Source: Sphingomonas sp. C3-2 | Lineage (GTDB): Bacteria; Pseudomonadota; Alphaproteobacteria; Sphingomonadales; Sphingomonadaceae | Direction: 5' to 3' | Assembly: GCF_033025475.1 (NCBI RefSeq) | Contig: NZ_CP130322.1 | Coordinates: 186,001-250,000 of the forward strand | Length of the DNA stretch: 64,000 nucleotides | Part shown: positions 1 to 9,977 of the stretch, one piece after another | Numbering within the stretch: the first letter of the stretch is position 1 | Layout: every line of letters begins with the position of its first letter | Program-made: the position numbers and the translations under genes | Notes under the pieces: generated by a model | The model's input: only the letters and a program-made list of their open reading frames with translations | Databases searched by the model: none | Told to the model about the DNA's origin: nothing

Positions 1-237
1 ATCGGCAAGCTCGACCAGATATTCGACGATTGCGCCGGTTTCGACGATCACGCGCCCACCATGTTCGATCGCCGGGGATTTACCGAGTGCATGCACCCGG
101 CGCAGTTCGGGCGGCGCCAGCATCGATTTGGGATCGCGTGCATAGCGCTTGACGTCATAATCCAGCCCGAGTTCCTCGAGCATCCACAATATCCGCTGCG
201 ACCGCGAATTTTCGAGATGATGAACGACAATCGACAT
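1..237 (-). CDS. Glutathione S-transferase-like protein, N-terminal part (cut by window edge)
   Basis: The first 79 codons of a gene that runs off the left edge on the minus strand. Translation begins MSIVVHHLENSRSQRILWML and continues with a thioredoxin-fold pattern typical of GST N-terminal domains: a serine-arginine-serine region near residues 11-13, the LEELGLDYD helix/strand, and GKSPAIEHGG followed by ETGAIVEYL, matching the cis-Pro and 'E(T/S)xAI' glutathione-binding segment. The ATG at 237 is preceded by a run of five G that can serve as ribosome binding site. The C-terminal helical domain lies outside the window, so substrate class cannot be assigned. Its only neighbour in the window is recA, on the same strand but ended by its own terminator. 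Confidence 0.8.
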   Translation of the reverse strand, partial: MSIVVHHLENSRSQRILWMLEELGLDYDVKRYARDPKSMLAPPELRRVHALGKSPAIEHGGRVIVETGAIVEYLVELAD

Positions 238-445
238 CGGTACCCCCTGCTGTTCCAGCGGATGAGAACCGGCGCATAACCCCCTGATGTTCAAAGGGAG
301 GAGCCGAAACCCGCCACGCAGAGAAGCCAACGCGCGGGCGCGTCGGATCGTTTCATTCAATCAACGGTATAGTGCGGAAGTGAGCGTTGAAATCGAACGA
401 GCCGCGACAAAAGCGACATGAGATTTGGGAATCTGTCTCAGGCAC

Positions 446-475
446 AAAAAAGCCCGCCATCGAAATGGCGGGCCT
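446..475 (-). terminator. Rho-independent terminator of recA
   Basis: Perfect 9-bp stem (452-460 with 465-473) closed by a 4-base loop. On the minus strand it is followed by six T, and on the plus strand by CCTTTT. It lies about 40 bases past the recA stop codon and should end the recA transcript. Confidence 0.9.
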
Positions 476-514
476 TTTCATCGCTTGATGGAAGGGGACG
501 CGAGCCCCCTGCCC

Positions 515-1588
<1,074 letters not shown>

Positions 1589-1652
1589 GGCTTGCTCCCT
1601 CTCGTAGATCGAACCGCGTTGACGTTCAACGTGGCGCAATGCGTACAGCATT

Positions 1653-1677
1653 TGTTCCGACGGAACAAGAGTGGAAC
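1653..1677 (-). promoter_or_regulatory. LexA (SOS) box of recA with overlapping palindrome
   Basis: Positions 1663-1677 read GAAC-N7-GAAC on the plus strand, which is GTTC-N7-GTTC in the direction of recA, the known alphaproteobacterial LexA site. It overlaps a perfect 15-base palindrome TGTTCCGACGGAACA at 1653-1667, so the middle GAAC belongs to both a direct and an inverted repeat. The site lies in the 107-base gap between recR and recA. Confidence 0.9.
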
Positions 1678-1695
1678 AAATAGAGTTTCAGGCCG

Positions 1696-2292
1696 TCACC
1701 CCACGGGTCTGCGCGCCCGAAGTGCCTGTGCGAGCGTCCCGTCGTCGAGATAATCGAGTTCGCCCCCAACGGGCAGCCCATGGGCGAGCTGGGTGATGCG
1801 GATCGGGAAATTTTCCAGACGCTCGGCGATGTAATGCGCGGTCGTCTGCCCCTCGAGCGTGGCGTTCATGGCGAGCACCACCTCGTCAATGCCCCCTGCC
1901 TCCACCCGGCGGATCAAGCTGTCGATCCCCAGATCCTCTGGGCGCACCCCCTCCAGCGCCGAAAGCCGGCCGCCGAGCACATGGAAGCGCCCCGGAAACA
2001 GCCGGGCGCGATCGAGCGCCCAGAGATCGGACACCTCCTCCACCACGCACAGCGCGCGCGGATCGCGGCGCGCATCGGCACAGATGCCGCACGGATCGGA
2101 CGTGTCGACATTGCCGCAAATGCCGCAGGTGGTGAGCTTTTCGTTCACCGCCTCCAGCGCACGGAGCAGCGGCGCCATCGACGTCTCCCGCTTTTTCAGG
2201 AGGTGGAGCACCGCCCTGCGCGCGGAACGCGGGCCAAGCCCGGGCAGCCGCGCAAGGGCCTGTGTCAGCAATTCTATCTCGGGCGATATCAT
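1696..2292 (-). CDS. recR: Recombination mediator RecR
   Basis: RecFOR-pathway protein that forms a DNA clamp and helps load RecA at gaps. The 198-residue product has the family order: helix-hairpin-helix at residues 11-27 ([14 protein letters not shown]), a four-cysteine zinc finger (C56, C59, C68, C71), and a Toprim domain from about residue 80 ([13 protein letters not shown]), ending in the conserved [17 protein letters not shown] segment. It lies upstream of recA on the same strand, but the SOS box between them gives recA its own promoter. Confidence 0.97.
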   Translation of the reverse strand: MISPEIELLTQALARLPGLGPRSARRAVLHLLKKRETSMAPLLRALEAVNEKLTTCGICGNVDTSDPCGICADARRDPRALCVVEEVSDLWALDRARLFPGRFHVLGGRLSALEGVRPEDLGIDSLIRRVEAGGIDEVVLAMNATLEGQTTAHYIAERLENFPIRITQLAHGLPVGGELDYLDDGTLAQALRARRPVG

Positions 2293-2345
2293 GGCGGCAT
2301 TGATAAGGGGTTGCGCAAGCGTCTGCCAAGCGGTTGAGAGAGATT

Positions 2346-3251
2346 ATGCGCATTGCTTTCATGGGAACCCCCGATTTCGCCGTCCCGACGCTCGACGCCC
2401 TTGTCGGCGCCGGTCATGATGTCGTCGCCGTCTACAGCCAGCCGCCCCGCCGCGCGGGCCGCGGCAAGGCGCTGTCGCCCACGCCCGTCCATCGCCGGGC
2501 GGAAGAGCTTGGCATTCCCGTCATGACGCCGGTTTCGCTGAAAGGTACCGAGGAACAGGCCGCCTTTGCCGCGCTGGATCTCGATGTCGCGATCGTCGCG
2601 GCTTACGGCCTCATCCTGCCGCGCGCCATTCTCGATGCGCCGCGCCATGGCTGCCTCAACGTCCACGCCTCGCTCCTCCCCCGCTGGCGCGGCGCGGCGC
2701 CCATCCACCGCGCCATTCTGGCCGGGGACGAGACGACCGGCGTTACCATCATGGGGATGGAGGCCGGGCTCGACACCGGGCCGATGCTGGCGACGATCAA
2801 AACGCCCGTTGACGCCAAGACGTCGGGCGAACTCACCGCCGAACTCGCCGCCAGCGGCGCGACGCTGATGGTCCGCGTGCTGGCCGATCTTCCCACGTAC
2901 CCGCCCGTCCCCCAGCCCGAGGACGGCGTCACCTATGCCAGCAAGATCGACAAGGCCGAGGCGCGGATTGACTTCACCCACGCCGCCGACGCCATCGAGC
3001 GCCAGATCCGCGCGTTCAACCCGCTGCCCGGCGCCTTTTTCGAACATGGCGGCGAGCGCATCCGCATCCTTGAAGCCAAAGTAGAAGCGGAGAGCGGTGC
3101 CCCCGGGAGCGTGATCGACGACACGCTCGGCATCGCCTGCGGCACGGGGACGCTCCGCCCCGTGCTCGTCCAGCGCGCCGGGCGCGGCGCCATGGCGCCC
3201 GCCGATCTGCTGCGCGGTTATCCGATCCCCAAGGGCACGGTGCTCGCATGA
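2346..3251 (+). CDS. fmt: Methionyl-tRNA formyltransferase
   Basis: Transfers a formyl group from 10-formyl-tetrahydrofolate to initiator Met-tRNA. The 301-residue product starts [16 protein letters not shown] and has the formyltransferase signature SLLPRWRG at residues 109-116, with the catalytic triad N105, H107 and about D143 (GLDTGPML). The C-terminal tRNA-binding domain is present ([10 protein letters not shown]-like [15 protein letters not shown] near residue 200). The ATG at 2346 is preferred over one 12 bases upstream because the protein family starts there. Its stop overlaps the truA start (ATGA), so the two are co-translated. No peptide deformylase gene is next to it in this window. 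Confidence 0.97.
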   Translation: MRIAFMGTPDFAVPTLDALVGAGHDVVAVYSQPPRRAGRGKALSPTPVHRRAEELGIPVMTPVSLKGTEEQAAFAALDLDVAIVAAYGLILPRAILDAPRHGCLNVHASLLPRWRGAAPIHRAILAGDETTGVTIMGMEAGLDTGPMLATIKTPVDAKTSGELTAELAASGATLMVRVLADLPTYPPVPQPEDGVTYASKIDKAEARIDFTHAADAIERQIRAFNPLPGAFFEHGGERIRILEAKVEAESGAPGSVIDDTLGIACGTGTLRPVLVQRAGRGAMAPADLLRGYPIPKGTVLA

Positions 3252-3991
3252 CGCGCTATGCGCTCACGGTTGAATTTGATGGCCGCCCCTTCATGGGCTG
3301 GCAAAGGCAGGCGCACGGCCCCTCGGTGCAACAGACGATCGAGGATGCCGCGCACAAGCTGACTGGCGAGCCGGTTGTCGTCCACGCCGCGGGGCGCACC
3401 GATGCGGGCGTGCACGGCGTGGGCATGCGCGCGCATCTGGAGATCGAAAAGCCGCTGACCGCGTTTCGCCTGATGGAGGCGCTCAATTCGCTGATGCGCC
3501 CCAATCCGGTCGCGATCCTCGACTGCGTGCCCGTGGCCGATGACTGGCATGCGCGCTTTTCTTGCACGGGGCGGCGCTATGAATATGTCATCGTCAACCG
3601 CCGCGCGCCGCTGACGCTCGACAAGGGCCGCGCCTGGCGCGTGATCCACCCGCTTGACGCAGGCGCCATGCACGATGCCGCGCAAAGACTGGTCGGACGC
3701 CATGACTTCACGACCTTTCGCTCGGTGCACTGCCAGTCCGAAAGCCCGCTAAAGTCGCTCGACCGTCTCGATGTCGAACGCGATGGCGATAACGTCGTGA
3801 TCCACGCGGCCGCGCGGTCCTTCCTGCACCACCAGGTGCGCTCGATGGTCGGCTGCCTCGCGCTGGTCGGTCAGGGACGATGGAGCGCGGACGACCTGCA
3901 GGCCGCGCTTGAAGCCTGCGACCGCGCGGCGCTGGGCCTCAACGCGCCGCCCGACGGGCTCTATTTCGTCGAGGCGACCTACCCCGCCTGA
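3248..3991 (+). CDS. truA: tRNA pseudouridine(38-40) synthase TruA
   Basis: Converts uridines 38-40 of the anticodon arm to pseudouridine. The 247-residue product has the catalytic motif GRTDAGVHG at residues 49-57 with nucleophile D52, the [12 protein letters not shown] strand, and the conserved C-terminal [11 protein letters not shown] segment. It begins inside the fmt stop codon (ATGA) and so belongs to an fmt-truA operon. Its 3' end overlaps the oppositely oriented asparagine-synthetase-like gene by 13 bases. Confidence 0.97.
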   Translation: MTRYALTVEFDGRPFMGWQRQAHGPSVQQTIEDAAHKLTGEPVVVHAAGRTDAGVHGVGMRAHLEIEKPLTAFRLMEALNSLMRPNPVAILDCVPVADDWHARFSCTGRRYEYVIVNRRAPLTLDKGRAWRVIHPLDAGAMHDAAQRLVGRHDFTTFRSVHCQSESPLKSLDRLDVERDGDNVVIHAAARSFLHHQVRSMVGCLALVGQGRWSADDLQAALEACDRAALGLNAPPDGLYFVEATYPA

Positions 3992-5802
3992 CGGCCCGGG
4001 CCGAACAGCCTTGCAAGGGTTCGGTCGAGGATCAGAAGCTGCCATAGCAGCGCGCCGTGGTCGGCGCGGCCGTCGAGATGCGCGTCGATCAGCGCGGTCA
4101 GTTCGGCCCGGTCGAACCGGCCGCTCTCGATCAACGCCGAGCGGTCCGCCAACCGCCGGATCGCGGGGGCCAAAGGCCCACGCAGCCAGTGCGCCACGGG
4201 CGGCGGCGTTTCGCGTGCCTCTGCACCAATCACCTCTCCGGGCAAATGCCCTGCCATGGCGCGGCGCAACAGCCATTTGCCCTGCCCGCCACGCTGACGC
4301 GCACGTGCGGATTGCGACCGCGCGAAATCCATCATGTCGCGGCTAAGAAAGGGCAGATGCAGCGCGATGCCCGCGGCCTCGGCGCTGCCTTCATGGCGTC
4401 GCAGCACATTGGCGGGGAGTTCGATCACGATGTCGGCATATTGCGCCCGCGCCATCGGATCGCCCGAGGCAGCCTCCATCGCCTCGAAATAGCGCTGCTC
4501 CGCCCGGTAATCGCCCATTTCCTGTTGCGTCCTGGCGCTCAGCAAGCCGCGGCGGGCCTCGAACGACGTCGCGATCCGTGCTTCGACCGCGCGCAGGATG
4601 GCGGCCTCTCTGACGCGAGATGAAATCGAATTTATTCGATTATTTTTAAAAACATTACTGGCAATCTTTAAAATATTTTCGAGAATGTGATTGTTCGGAT
4701 AAAGTCCATGGTCGCCGAAAAACTCGTCGCCCCCCGCCCCCGCCAGAACATCCCCGACATGCTCCGCCGCAATCGCGGTGCGGCAGAAGCGACCAAGCGC
4801 CTCGACATCGCCCTGCGGTTCATCGAACGCGGTGACAAAGGCATCGATCGACGCCAGCATCTGTTCGCTGGGCAGGCCGACTTGCTTATGCGCGGTCGCG
4901 TAGCGTTCGGCGAGCGGCGCGGTCGCGGCATCGCCCTGCGCCTTGCCATCCCAGCCGGGATCGATCGCGAGTGTCGGCACGGCGCGGCTGCTCGCCTCCG
5001 CCATCAGCGCGACGATGGCCGCGCTGTTCACGCCGGTTTCGACCACCGTTCCGGCAGTACCCGAATGTGTGACCTGCGCGATCGATGCGCGCAGTGTTTC
5101 CAGCAAAGCGGGCGCACCTGCCCTGGTGTTGGCCTTCTCATCGATTTTGAACTGCGCATCCCACCAGCGCACGGGCACGGGCAGATCGCGCCCCCGCTCG
5201 ACGATGAGGTAATGACCGGCCGGCAGCTTGTGGACCCCGGCCAACAGGCAATTGTCATCGGGGACGAAGCCAAGCGCCAGATAATCGTCGAGCGCCGTTA
5301 CGTTTATCTGCTTTCGAAACAAGGGGTTGGTAGCAAGCCCGGACAGGCTGGACGAAAAGACAAGCGCGCCGTCCGCCATGGCCGCAAGATGGAGCGTGCG
5401 GACGCCGACGCGGTCCCGCGCCAGAAACAGCCGCTGATTGGCGCCGTCATGGAGCGCAAGGACGAACTTGCCCTCAAGCTGCTGAAGCAGCTTCGGCCCG
5501 CTGTACCGCCAAAGGCGCGCGATCAGTTCGGCGGGGCTGTCCCCGTCGAACCCCTCGCCCGTCTCGGTAAGCATGGTGCGGAGGTCAGCGGCATTATAGA
5601 GCCGCCCGTCGAACGCGACGGCGATCTGGCCGGCATCGTCGGCCCAAATATCGGCGTCCTTGGCCGCGCCCAGCCCCAGCCCGGCGGTACCCCAGCTTCG
5701 GGCGGTCGCATGGGCATGGACATTCGCGCCCAGCGCCATCGCCTCCACCCGCGCGAGCGAAACGGGCTTGGGCGTACCGAGATGAAATGCACCTGAAATC
5801 AT
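3979..5802 (-). CDS. Asparagine synthetase-like protein with degraded active sites
   Basis: 607 residues with the two-domain layout of glutamine-hydrolysing asparagine synthetases. The N-terminal glutaminase domain lacks the catalytic Cys2: the protein begins MISGAFHLG where active members have MCGI. The C-terminal synthetase domain keeps the [16 protein letters not shown] segment (354-369), but the ATP-pyrophosphatase loop SGGxDS reads ETGVNS at 255-260. Both half-reactions therefore look lost, which suggests a scaffold or a changed chemistry. A low-GC patch at 4614-4680 encodes residues about 375-396 ([16 protein letters not shown]), unlike the surrounding codon use, and the upstream gap is also AT-rich. 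The start lacks a clear ribosome binding site. It is the last gene after the decarboxylase and ligase. Fold assignment is firm; function is unknown. Confidence 0.8.
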   Translation of the reverse strand: MISGAFHLGTPKPVSLARVEAMALGANVHAHATARSWGTAGLGLGAAKDADIWADDAGQIAVAFDGRLYNAADLRTMLTETGEGFDGDSPAELIARLWRYSGPKLLQQLEGKFVLALHDGANQRLFLARDRVGVRTLHLAAMADGALVFSSSLSGLATNPLFRKQINVTALDDYLALGFVPDDNCLLAGVHKLPAGHYLIVERGRDLPVPVRWWDAQFKIDEKANTRAGAPALLETLRASIAQVTHSGTAGTVVETGVNSAAIVALMAEASSRAVPTLAIDPGWDGKAQGDAATAPLAERYATAHKQVGLPSEQMLASIDAFVTAFDEPQGDVEALGRFCRTAIAAEHVGDVLAGAGGDEFFGDHGLYPNNHILENILKIASNVFKNNRINSISSRVREAAILRAVEARIATSFEARRGLLSARTQQEMGDYRAEQRYFEAMEAASGDPMARAQYADIVIELPANVLRRHEGSAEAAGIALHLPFLSRDMMDFARSQSARARQRGGQGKWLLRRAMAGHLPGEVIGAEARETPPPVAHWLRGPLAPAIRRLADRSALIESGRFDRAELTALIDAHLDGRADHGALLWQLLILDRTLARLFGPGRQAG

Positions 5803-5846
5803 TATATTACAGAATGATAATTTGCATTTATTACACTCAACATGAA

Positions 5847-7076
5847 CTAATCGAGCAGGATTTCAGGCGCCGGGCCATGGCCGAGAAACGCCGAGGGGCT
5901 GGCGCTGGCGCCATATGCCCCGGCCATGAACACCGCGACGATATCGCCCACCGCGCCGCGCGGCAGGAAGACCTGATCGCCCAGCTTGTCGAGCGGGGTG
6001 CACAGGCAGCCGACGACATTCACGACCTCCGTGCCTTCCGCACCGAATTGACTGGCGAGCGCGAGCGGATAGTTGCGCCGCACCACCGTGCCGAAATTGC
6101 CGCTTGCCGCCAGCTGGTGATGGAGGCCGCCATCGGTGACCAGAAAGGTTTCGCCGTGGCTCGATTTGCGGTCGAGGATGCGGGTGAGATAGACGCCCGC
6201 CTCGCCCACCAGCCAGCGGCCAAGCTCGATGGCAAAGCCGGTCGCTTCGAAACCGCTGGGTAGGGCCGCCAGCGCCTCCCCCAGCGCGGTGCCGATCCGT
6301 TCGATATCGAGCGGCTTTTCATTGGGGAAATAGGGGATGCCGAACCCGCCGCCGAGATTGACGTGCGGGGCCGCTGTGCCGATTTCCGCGCTGAGGCGCA
6401 CCGCGAGCGCCAGCGTGGCGGCCTGGGCATCGACCAGCGCCTCCGCATCCAATGCCTGCGAACCGCCATAGATGTGAAAGCCGTGCCATTCGGCCCCCGC
6501 GCCGATAATCCGCTTCGCCAGCGCGGGCACATCGACGGCGTCGACGCCAAAGGCGGTGGGGCGGCCGCCCATCCGCATCCCCGATCCCTTCAATTCGAAA
6601 TCGGGATTGATGCGGATCGCGAGCTTGGGGCGCAGCCCGAGCCCCGCGCCGATCGCGATCGCGCGGTCGATCTGGCGTTCGGATTCGCAATTGAGCGCGA
6701 CGCCCGCACGAATGGCGGCCTCGATCTCGGCATCGCGCTTGCCCGGCCCGGCAAAGGACATGGTTTGTGGCTGCGCCCCGGCATCGAGGGCAATGCGCAT
6801 CTCGCCCACCGACGCCACATCGATCCCGTCGGCGATCTCGACCATCAGCCGGACGAGCGGCGCGAAGGGGTTGGCCTTCATCGCATAATGGAGCGCGAGC
6901 CGTTCGGGCATCGCCTGCCGCAGGCTGTGCATCCGCGCGCGCAGCATGGCGCCGTCATAGACGAAGAGCGGGGTTTCGCCCGCGGCGTCCACGATCGCGC
7001 TTGCCGTCTTGCCGCCAATCAGCAGCTCGCCATCCTGAGCGGTGAATGCGGCGGGAACGGTTCCCATCGGCTTCAT
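5847..7076 (-). CDS. PLP-dependent decarboxylase, exosortase-A-associated type
   Basis: Fold-type III PLP enzyme of the ornithine/diaminopimelate/arginine decarboxylase group, 409 residues. The PLP lysine is K67 in HYAMKANP; GIDVASVGEMRIAL and the glycine-rich HVNLGGGFGIPYF strand follow, with the C-terminal cysteine motif GCLCTPLDKLG at about residue 345. Its close pairing with the AMP-forming ligase (ATGA overlap at 7073-7076) is the pair I know from exosortase A loci (TIGR03098/TIGR03099 families); the substrate is not established. It probably decarboxylates an amino acid, possibly one activated by the ligase and held on the carrier protein encoded at 9659. No lysA-style context is present, so lysine biosynthesis is unlikely. 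Confidence 0.85.
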   Translation of the reverse strand: MKPMGTVPAAFTAQDGELLIGGKTASAIVDAAGETPLFVYDGAMLRARMHSLRQAMPERLALHYAMKANPFAPLVRLMVEIADGIDVASVGEMRIALDAGAQPQTMSFAGPGKRDAEIEAAIRAGVALNCESERQIDRAIAIGAGLGLRPKLAIRINPDFELKGSGMRMGGRPTAFGVDAVDVPALAKRIIGAGAEWHGFHIYGGSQALDAEALVDAQAATLALAVRLSAEIGTAAPHVNLGGGFGIPYFPNEKPLDIERIGTALGEALAALPSGFEATGFAIELGRWLVGEAGVYLTRILDRKSSHGETFLVTDGGLHHQLAASGNFGTVVRRNYPLALASQFGAEGTEVVNVVGCLCTPLDKLGDQVFLPRGAVGDIVAVFMAGAYGASASPSAFLGHGPAPEILLD

Positions 7077-8587
7077 GCGGCATACTCCTGACGGATCGCG
7101 GTGCGATCCAGCTTTCCATTGGGGTTGCGGGGTAAATGATCGACGAAACGGATCTCGCGCGGGAACATATAGCCGGGCAGTTCGGCCTTGATCCAGGCGG
7201 TCAGACGCGCATGGGCGTCCTCTTGCGAAAGCCCCTCCGGCGCGCGCGCGATGAGCAGGATCGCCTGCCCCAGCCGGTCATCGGGCACACCGAGCGCGAC
7301 GGCTTCGGCAACGCCGCCGCTCGCGATCGCGGCTTCCTCGATCTCGGTGGGGCTGACGCGGTTGCCCGCAGCCTTGATCATTTCGTCGGCGCGCCCCGAA
7401 AAGCGGAGCAAGCCTTCGGCATCGCGGACCACGGTGTCGCCCGACCACACGGCCACCCCGCCCAGCTGCGAGGCGGCGGGCGCGGGCTTGAAGCGTTCGG
7501 CGGTCCGTTCGGCATCGTTCCAATAACCTTGGGCGACGAGCGGCCCGGCATGGACAAGCTCACCCGGTTCATCGTCTGCGGTGAGGCTGCCATCGGGGCG
7601 AACGACCAGGATCTCGGCAAAGGGAATGGCCTTGCCGATCGACGAAGGATGCGCGTCCGTCAGGCCCGGATCGAGATAGGTCGAGCGAAAGGCCTCGGTC
7701 AGGCCGTACATGAGGTAGAGCGCGGCATTGGGGAACAGCGCGCGCAGGCGCCGGACCATCGGCACGGGGAGCGCGCCGCCGGTATTGGTGAGGCGCCGGA
7801 TACTGGCGGCGGTTTCGTCGGCCCAGTTCGCCTCGGCGAGCTGCACCCAGAGCGGCGGCACGCCCGCGATGCTGGTGACGCCAAAGCGTTCCACCGCCTT
7901 GATGACGTCACGCGGCGTCAGATAATCGAGGGGCACCGCGCAGGCGCCCGCCGCCCAGGTCGAAAGCAGCTGGTTTTGCCCATAATCGAAGCTGAACGGC
8001 AGCGCGCCCAAAACCTTGTCGTCGGGCTGCACCTTCAGATAATGCGCCACGCTCACCGCGCCGAGCCAGAGATTGGCGTGGCTGAGCATCACCCCCTTGG
8101 GCCGGCCGGTCGACCCCGAGGTGTAGAGGATTTCGACCAGATCGAACGGGTCGTGCGCCGATGGCGGCATGACGGCGTCGCCGGGCAGTGCATCCTCATC
8201 GGTCTCCACCGCGCAATCGCCGAGATCGGCTGCGCTCAGCATCGCGGCGCGCGCGGGCTGGGTGATGAGCAGCCGTGCGCCGCTGTCCGCCAGAATATGC
8301 GCGACCTGCGCGTGCTTCAGCAGCGGATTGACCGGCACATAGACGAGCCCGGCGCGCGCCGCCGCCAGTGGCAGGATCACCGCAGCGCGCGTCTTGGGGA
8401 GCCAGGCCGCGATGCGATCACCGGGCTTCAACCCTTTGGCAAGGAGCCCGCTGGCATAGCGCCCTACCCAGTCGTCCAGATCGCCATAAGTCAGCGTTCC
8501 GAAGCGCGCGTCGACGGCAGTCGCGTCGCGATCGCCACCAAGAACGAGATGATCGAGCGGCTTTGGATCAGGCGATGGGGCTTGCAC
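7073..8587 (-). CDS. AMP-forming acyl/amino-acid ligase, exosortase-A-associated type
   Basis: ANL-superfamily adenylating enzyme, 504 residues. It has the P-loop-like YTSGSTGRPKG motif at about residues 155-165, the MYGLTEAFRSTYLDP aromatic/Thr-Glu motif, the SGDT/SGRADEMIKAAGNRVSPTEIEE hinge and the C-terminal lysine in NPNGKLDRT. The wording around YGLTEAFRSTYL is characteristic of the ligases found with exosortase A. I place the start at GTG 8587 because a perfect AAAGGAG lies six bases upstream; the longer frame adds 13 residues containing that site. It overlaps the decarboxylase by ATGA and is divergent from the acyltransferase-like/ACP pair across only 53 bases, implying shared control. 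The substrate to be activated is unknown. Confidence 0.87.
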   Translation of the reverse strand: MQAPSPDPKPLDHLVLGGDRDATAVDARFGTLTYGDLDDWVGRYASGLLAKGLKPGDRIAAWLPKTRAAVILPLAAARAGLVYVPVNPLLKHAQVAHILADSGARLLITQPARAAMLSAADLGDCAVETDEDALPGDAVMPPSAHDPFDLVEILYTSGSTGRPKGVMLSHANLWLGAVSVAHYLKVQPDDKVLGALPFSFDYGQNQLLSTWAAGACAVPLDYLTPRDVIKAVERFGVTSIAGVPPLWVQLAEANWADETAASIRRLTNTGGALPVPMVRRLRALFPNAALYLMYGLTEAFRSTYLDPGLTDAHPSSIGKAIPFAEILVVRPDGSLTADDEPGELVHAGPLVAQGYWNDAERTAERFKPAPAASQLGGVAVWSGDTVVRDAEGLLRFSGRADEMIKAAGNRVSPTEIEEAAIASGGVAEAVALGVPDDRLGQAILLIARAPEGLSQEDAHARLTAWIKAELPGYMFPREIRFVDHLPRNPNGKLDRTAIRQEYAA

Positions 8588-8640
8588 TGGGGCTCCTTTG
8601 AGGGGCAACGAGAAACAGACTGACATCGGGGGATAGCGAC

Positions 8641-9618
8641 TTGTGGGTTAAGGGGGAATATTTCGACGATTTCGATCGTGCAGAAATTGCAGCGCGCGGC
8701 GTGCTCGATCGCGACGCGCAGCCCCGGCTGTTCGACCGGATCGCGTGGTTTCGCGCGGTCTGGGAAAACGCCCCGGTCGAAACCCGCCCCATGATCCTGC
8801 GCGCTACCGCCGGAAAGGCGCAGGCCTGGCTGTTCCTGACGCGCGGCGCCAACGGCGTCCTGTACGCGCTCACCACGCCCGAAAGCGCGGCGTTCCGCCC
8901 GATCTTCGTGAATGCCGATGACGCGACATGCCCCCGCCTGCTCTTCCCGCTGGTCCGCCGTCTGCGCCAATTGCGCGGGGTCGTCCGCGTCGAGCTGCCC
9001 TCGGTGCCGGTGGATGACGGCAGCGCAGAATTGGTTGCCCAGGCGTTCACCCGCGCCGGATGGGCCGTCCGCCGCCGCCCCGGGCGCGTGGCACTTTCAG
9101 GCGTAGCCGGCGAATTGCGGCCCGTTCCGGACGACACCCCAGCGCCCATCATCACCCAAGTGCCCGATACCCAGAGCTGGAACGCGCTGACGGCAGGCGC
9201 TGGGGGCGAGGCGCTTGCCGCGCTCGACACGCTCAAAGCCATTGCCGAGCAGGAAGGCGCAGCGGGCACGTTGCGTATCGGCCTTCTTCCCGCTTCCGCG
9301 GCCGGGGATGGTTGCATTGCCGCGCAAATCTGGCTGGTCGATCGCGGGCACGCGACGCTGCTTCATACCACATCGCCGTGCGGGGACGTTCAGGCCCAGC
9401 AGCTGTTGGCAGCACAGCTTCACAACCATGTCATCACCCATGACGGCGTGACGTCATTCACCGCCAATGCGCTGTTTTCTGGCCTTTCGCTTCCCTTCCT
9501 CACCAACACGCAGGAAAGCGAAAATCTGTCCGCCTATAATGGGCGCAGATTGGCAAATGCGGGAAATGTGATCGCCGCGAAGATCGAAAATCTTGTGCGC
9601 AGCCATCGCTTGAATTAG
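8641..9618 (+). CDS. Acyltransferase-like protein (possible GNAT/FemAB-CelD type)
   Basis: 325 residues with a TTG start, supported by a GGGGGA ribosome binding site seven bases upstream and no in-frame upstream alternative with a better site. There is no signal peptide and no membrane segment. The N-terminal half (about residues 8-160) has the WFRAVWE...RPMILRAT pattern of FemAB/CelD-like acyltransferases, and the C-terminal half has a GNAT-like strand series around IAAQIWLVDRGHATLLHTTS. The typical C-terminal motif is not clear, so the family call is tentative. It is followed after 40 bases by the acyl carrier protein gene and is divergent from the ligase, so it is the likely transferase that uses the carrier-bound group. 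Confidence 0.5.
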   Translation: MWVKGEYFDDFDRAEIAARGVLDRDAQPRLFDRIAWFRAVWENAPVETRPMILRATAGKAQAWLFLTRGANGVLYALTTPESAAFRPIFVNADDATCPRLLFPLVRRLRQLRGVVRVELPSVPVDDGSAELVAQAFTRAGWAVRRRPGRVALSGVAGELRPVPDDTPAPIITQVPDTQSWNALTAGAGGEALAALDTLKAIAEQEGAAGTLRIGLLPASAAGDGCIAAQIWLVDRGHATLLHTTSPCGDVQAQQLLAAQLHNHVITHDGVTSFTANALFSGLSLPFLTNTQESENLSAYNGRRLANAGNVIAAKIENLVRSHRLN

Positions 9619-9658
9619 GAAGCCCGCCAAATTTTCGGGTCCATTCAGGGGAAATTGC

Positions 9659-9931
9659 GTGACAAGTGCTGCTGCCGTCCAGGTCGAAGAAGCGGTCCGT
9701 GCCGTTCTCACCGAAGTTCTGGGTTTGGACGCCGACCGGGTTGCCGGTTTTGACGCGGATACCCCGCTGTTCGGCGCGCTGCCCGAACTCGATTCCATGG
9801 CCGTGGCCAGCCTGTTGACCGAGTTGGAGGATCAGCTCGACATCATTATCGATGATGATGAGGTGGACGGCGAAATGCTCGAAACCTTCGGCAATCTCAC
9901 CGCCTTTGCGGTCGCCAAGAAGCTGGGCTGA
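9659..9931 (+). CDS. Acyl carrier protein (dedicated, not AcpP)
   Basis: 90-residue acidic helical protein. The phosphopantetheine attachment site is S46 in LPELDSMAVASLL, preceded by the usual DTPLFGAL segment. The GTG start at 9659 follows AGGGGA at a good distance. It differs from the fatty-acid AcpP (no DSLD motif) and resembles the free-standing carrier proteins that sit next to AMP-forming ligases in exosortase A and exopolysaccharide loci. It is downstream of the acyltransferase-like gene and probably carries the group activated by the ligase at 7073-8587. Confidence 0.88.
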   Translation: MTSAAAVQVEEAVRAVLTEVLGLDADRVAGFDADTPLFGALPELDSMAVASLLTELEDQLDIIIDDDEVDGEMLETFGNLTAFAVAKKLG

Positions 9932-9940
9932 CCGAATATG

Positions 9941-9961
9941 CGGCGCGCCACCGGCGCGCCG
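9941..9961. terminator. GC-rich hairpin between convergent acp and trxB
   Basis: Perfect 9-bp stem (9941-9949 with 9953-9961) with a 3-base loop, 10 bases after the carrier-protein stop and 17 before the trxB stop. No strong T tract follows on either strand, so it may be a weak bidirectional terminator or an mRNA 3' end stabiliser. Confidence 0.55.
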
Positions 9962-9977
9962 CCATTCCCTTCGGGGA

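Noticed and set aside
3979-9931. Possibility that the decarboxylase is lysA and the ligase a fatty-acid activation gene of primary metabolism
   Set aside because: The ligase/decarboxylase pairing, the YGLTEAFRSTYL motif and the dedicated ACP fit the exosortase-A-associated types better.
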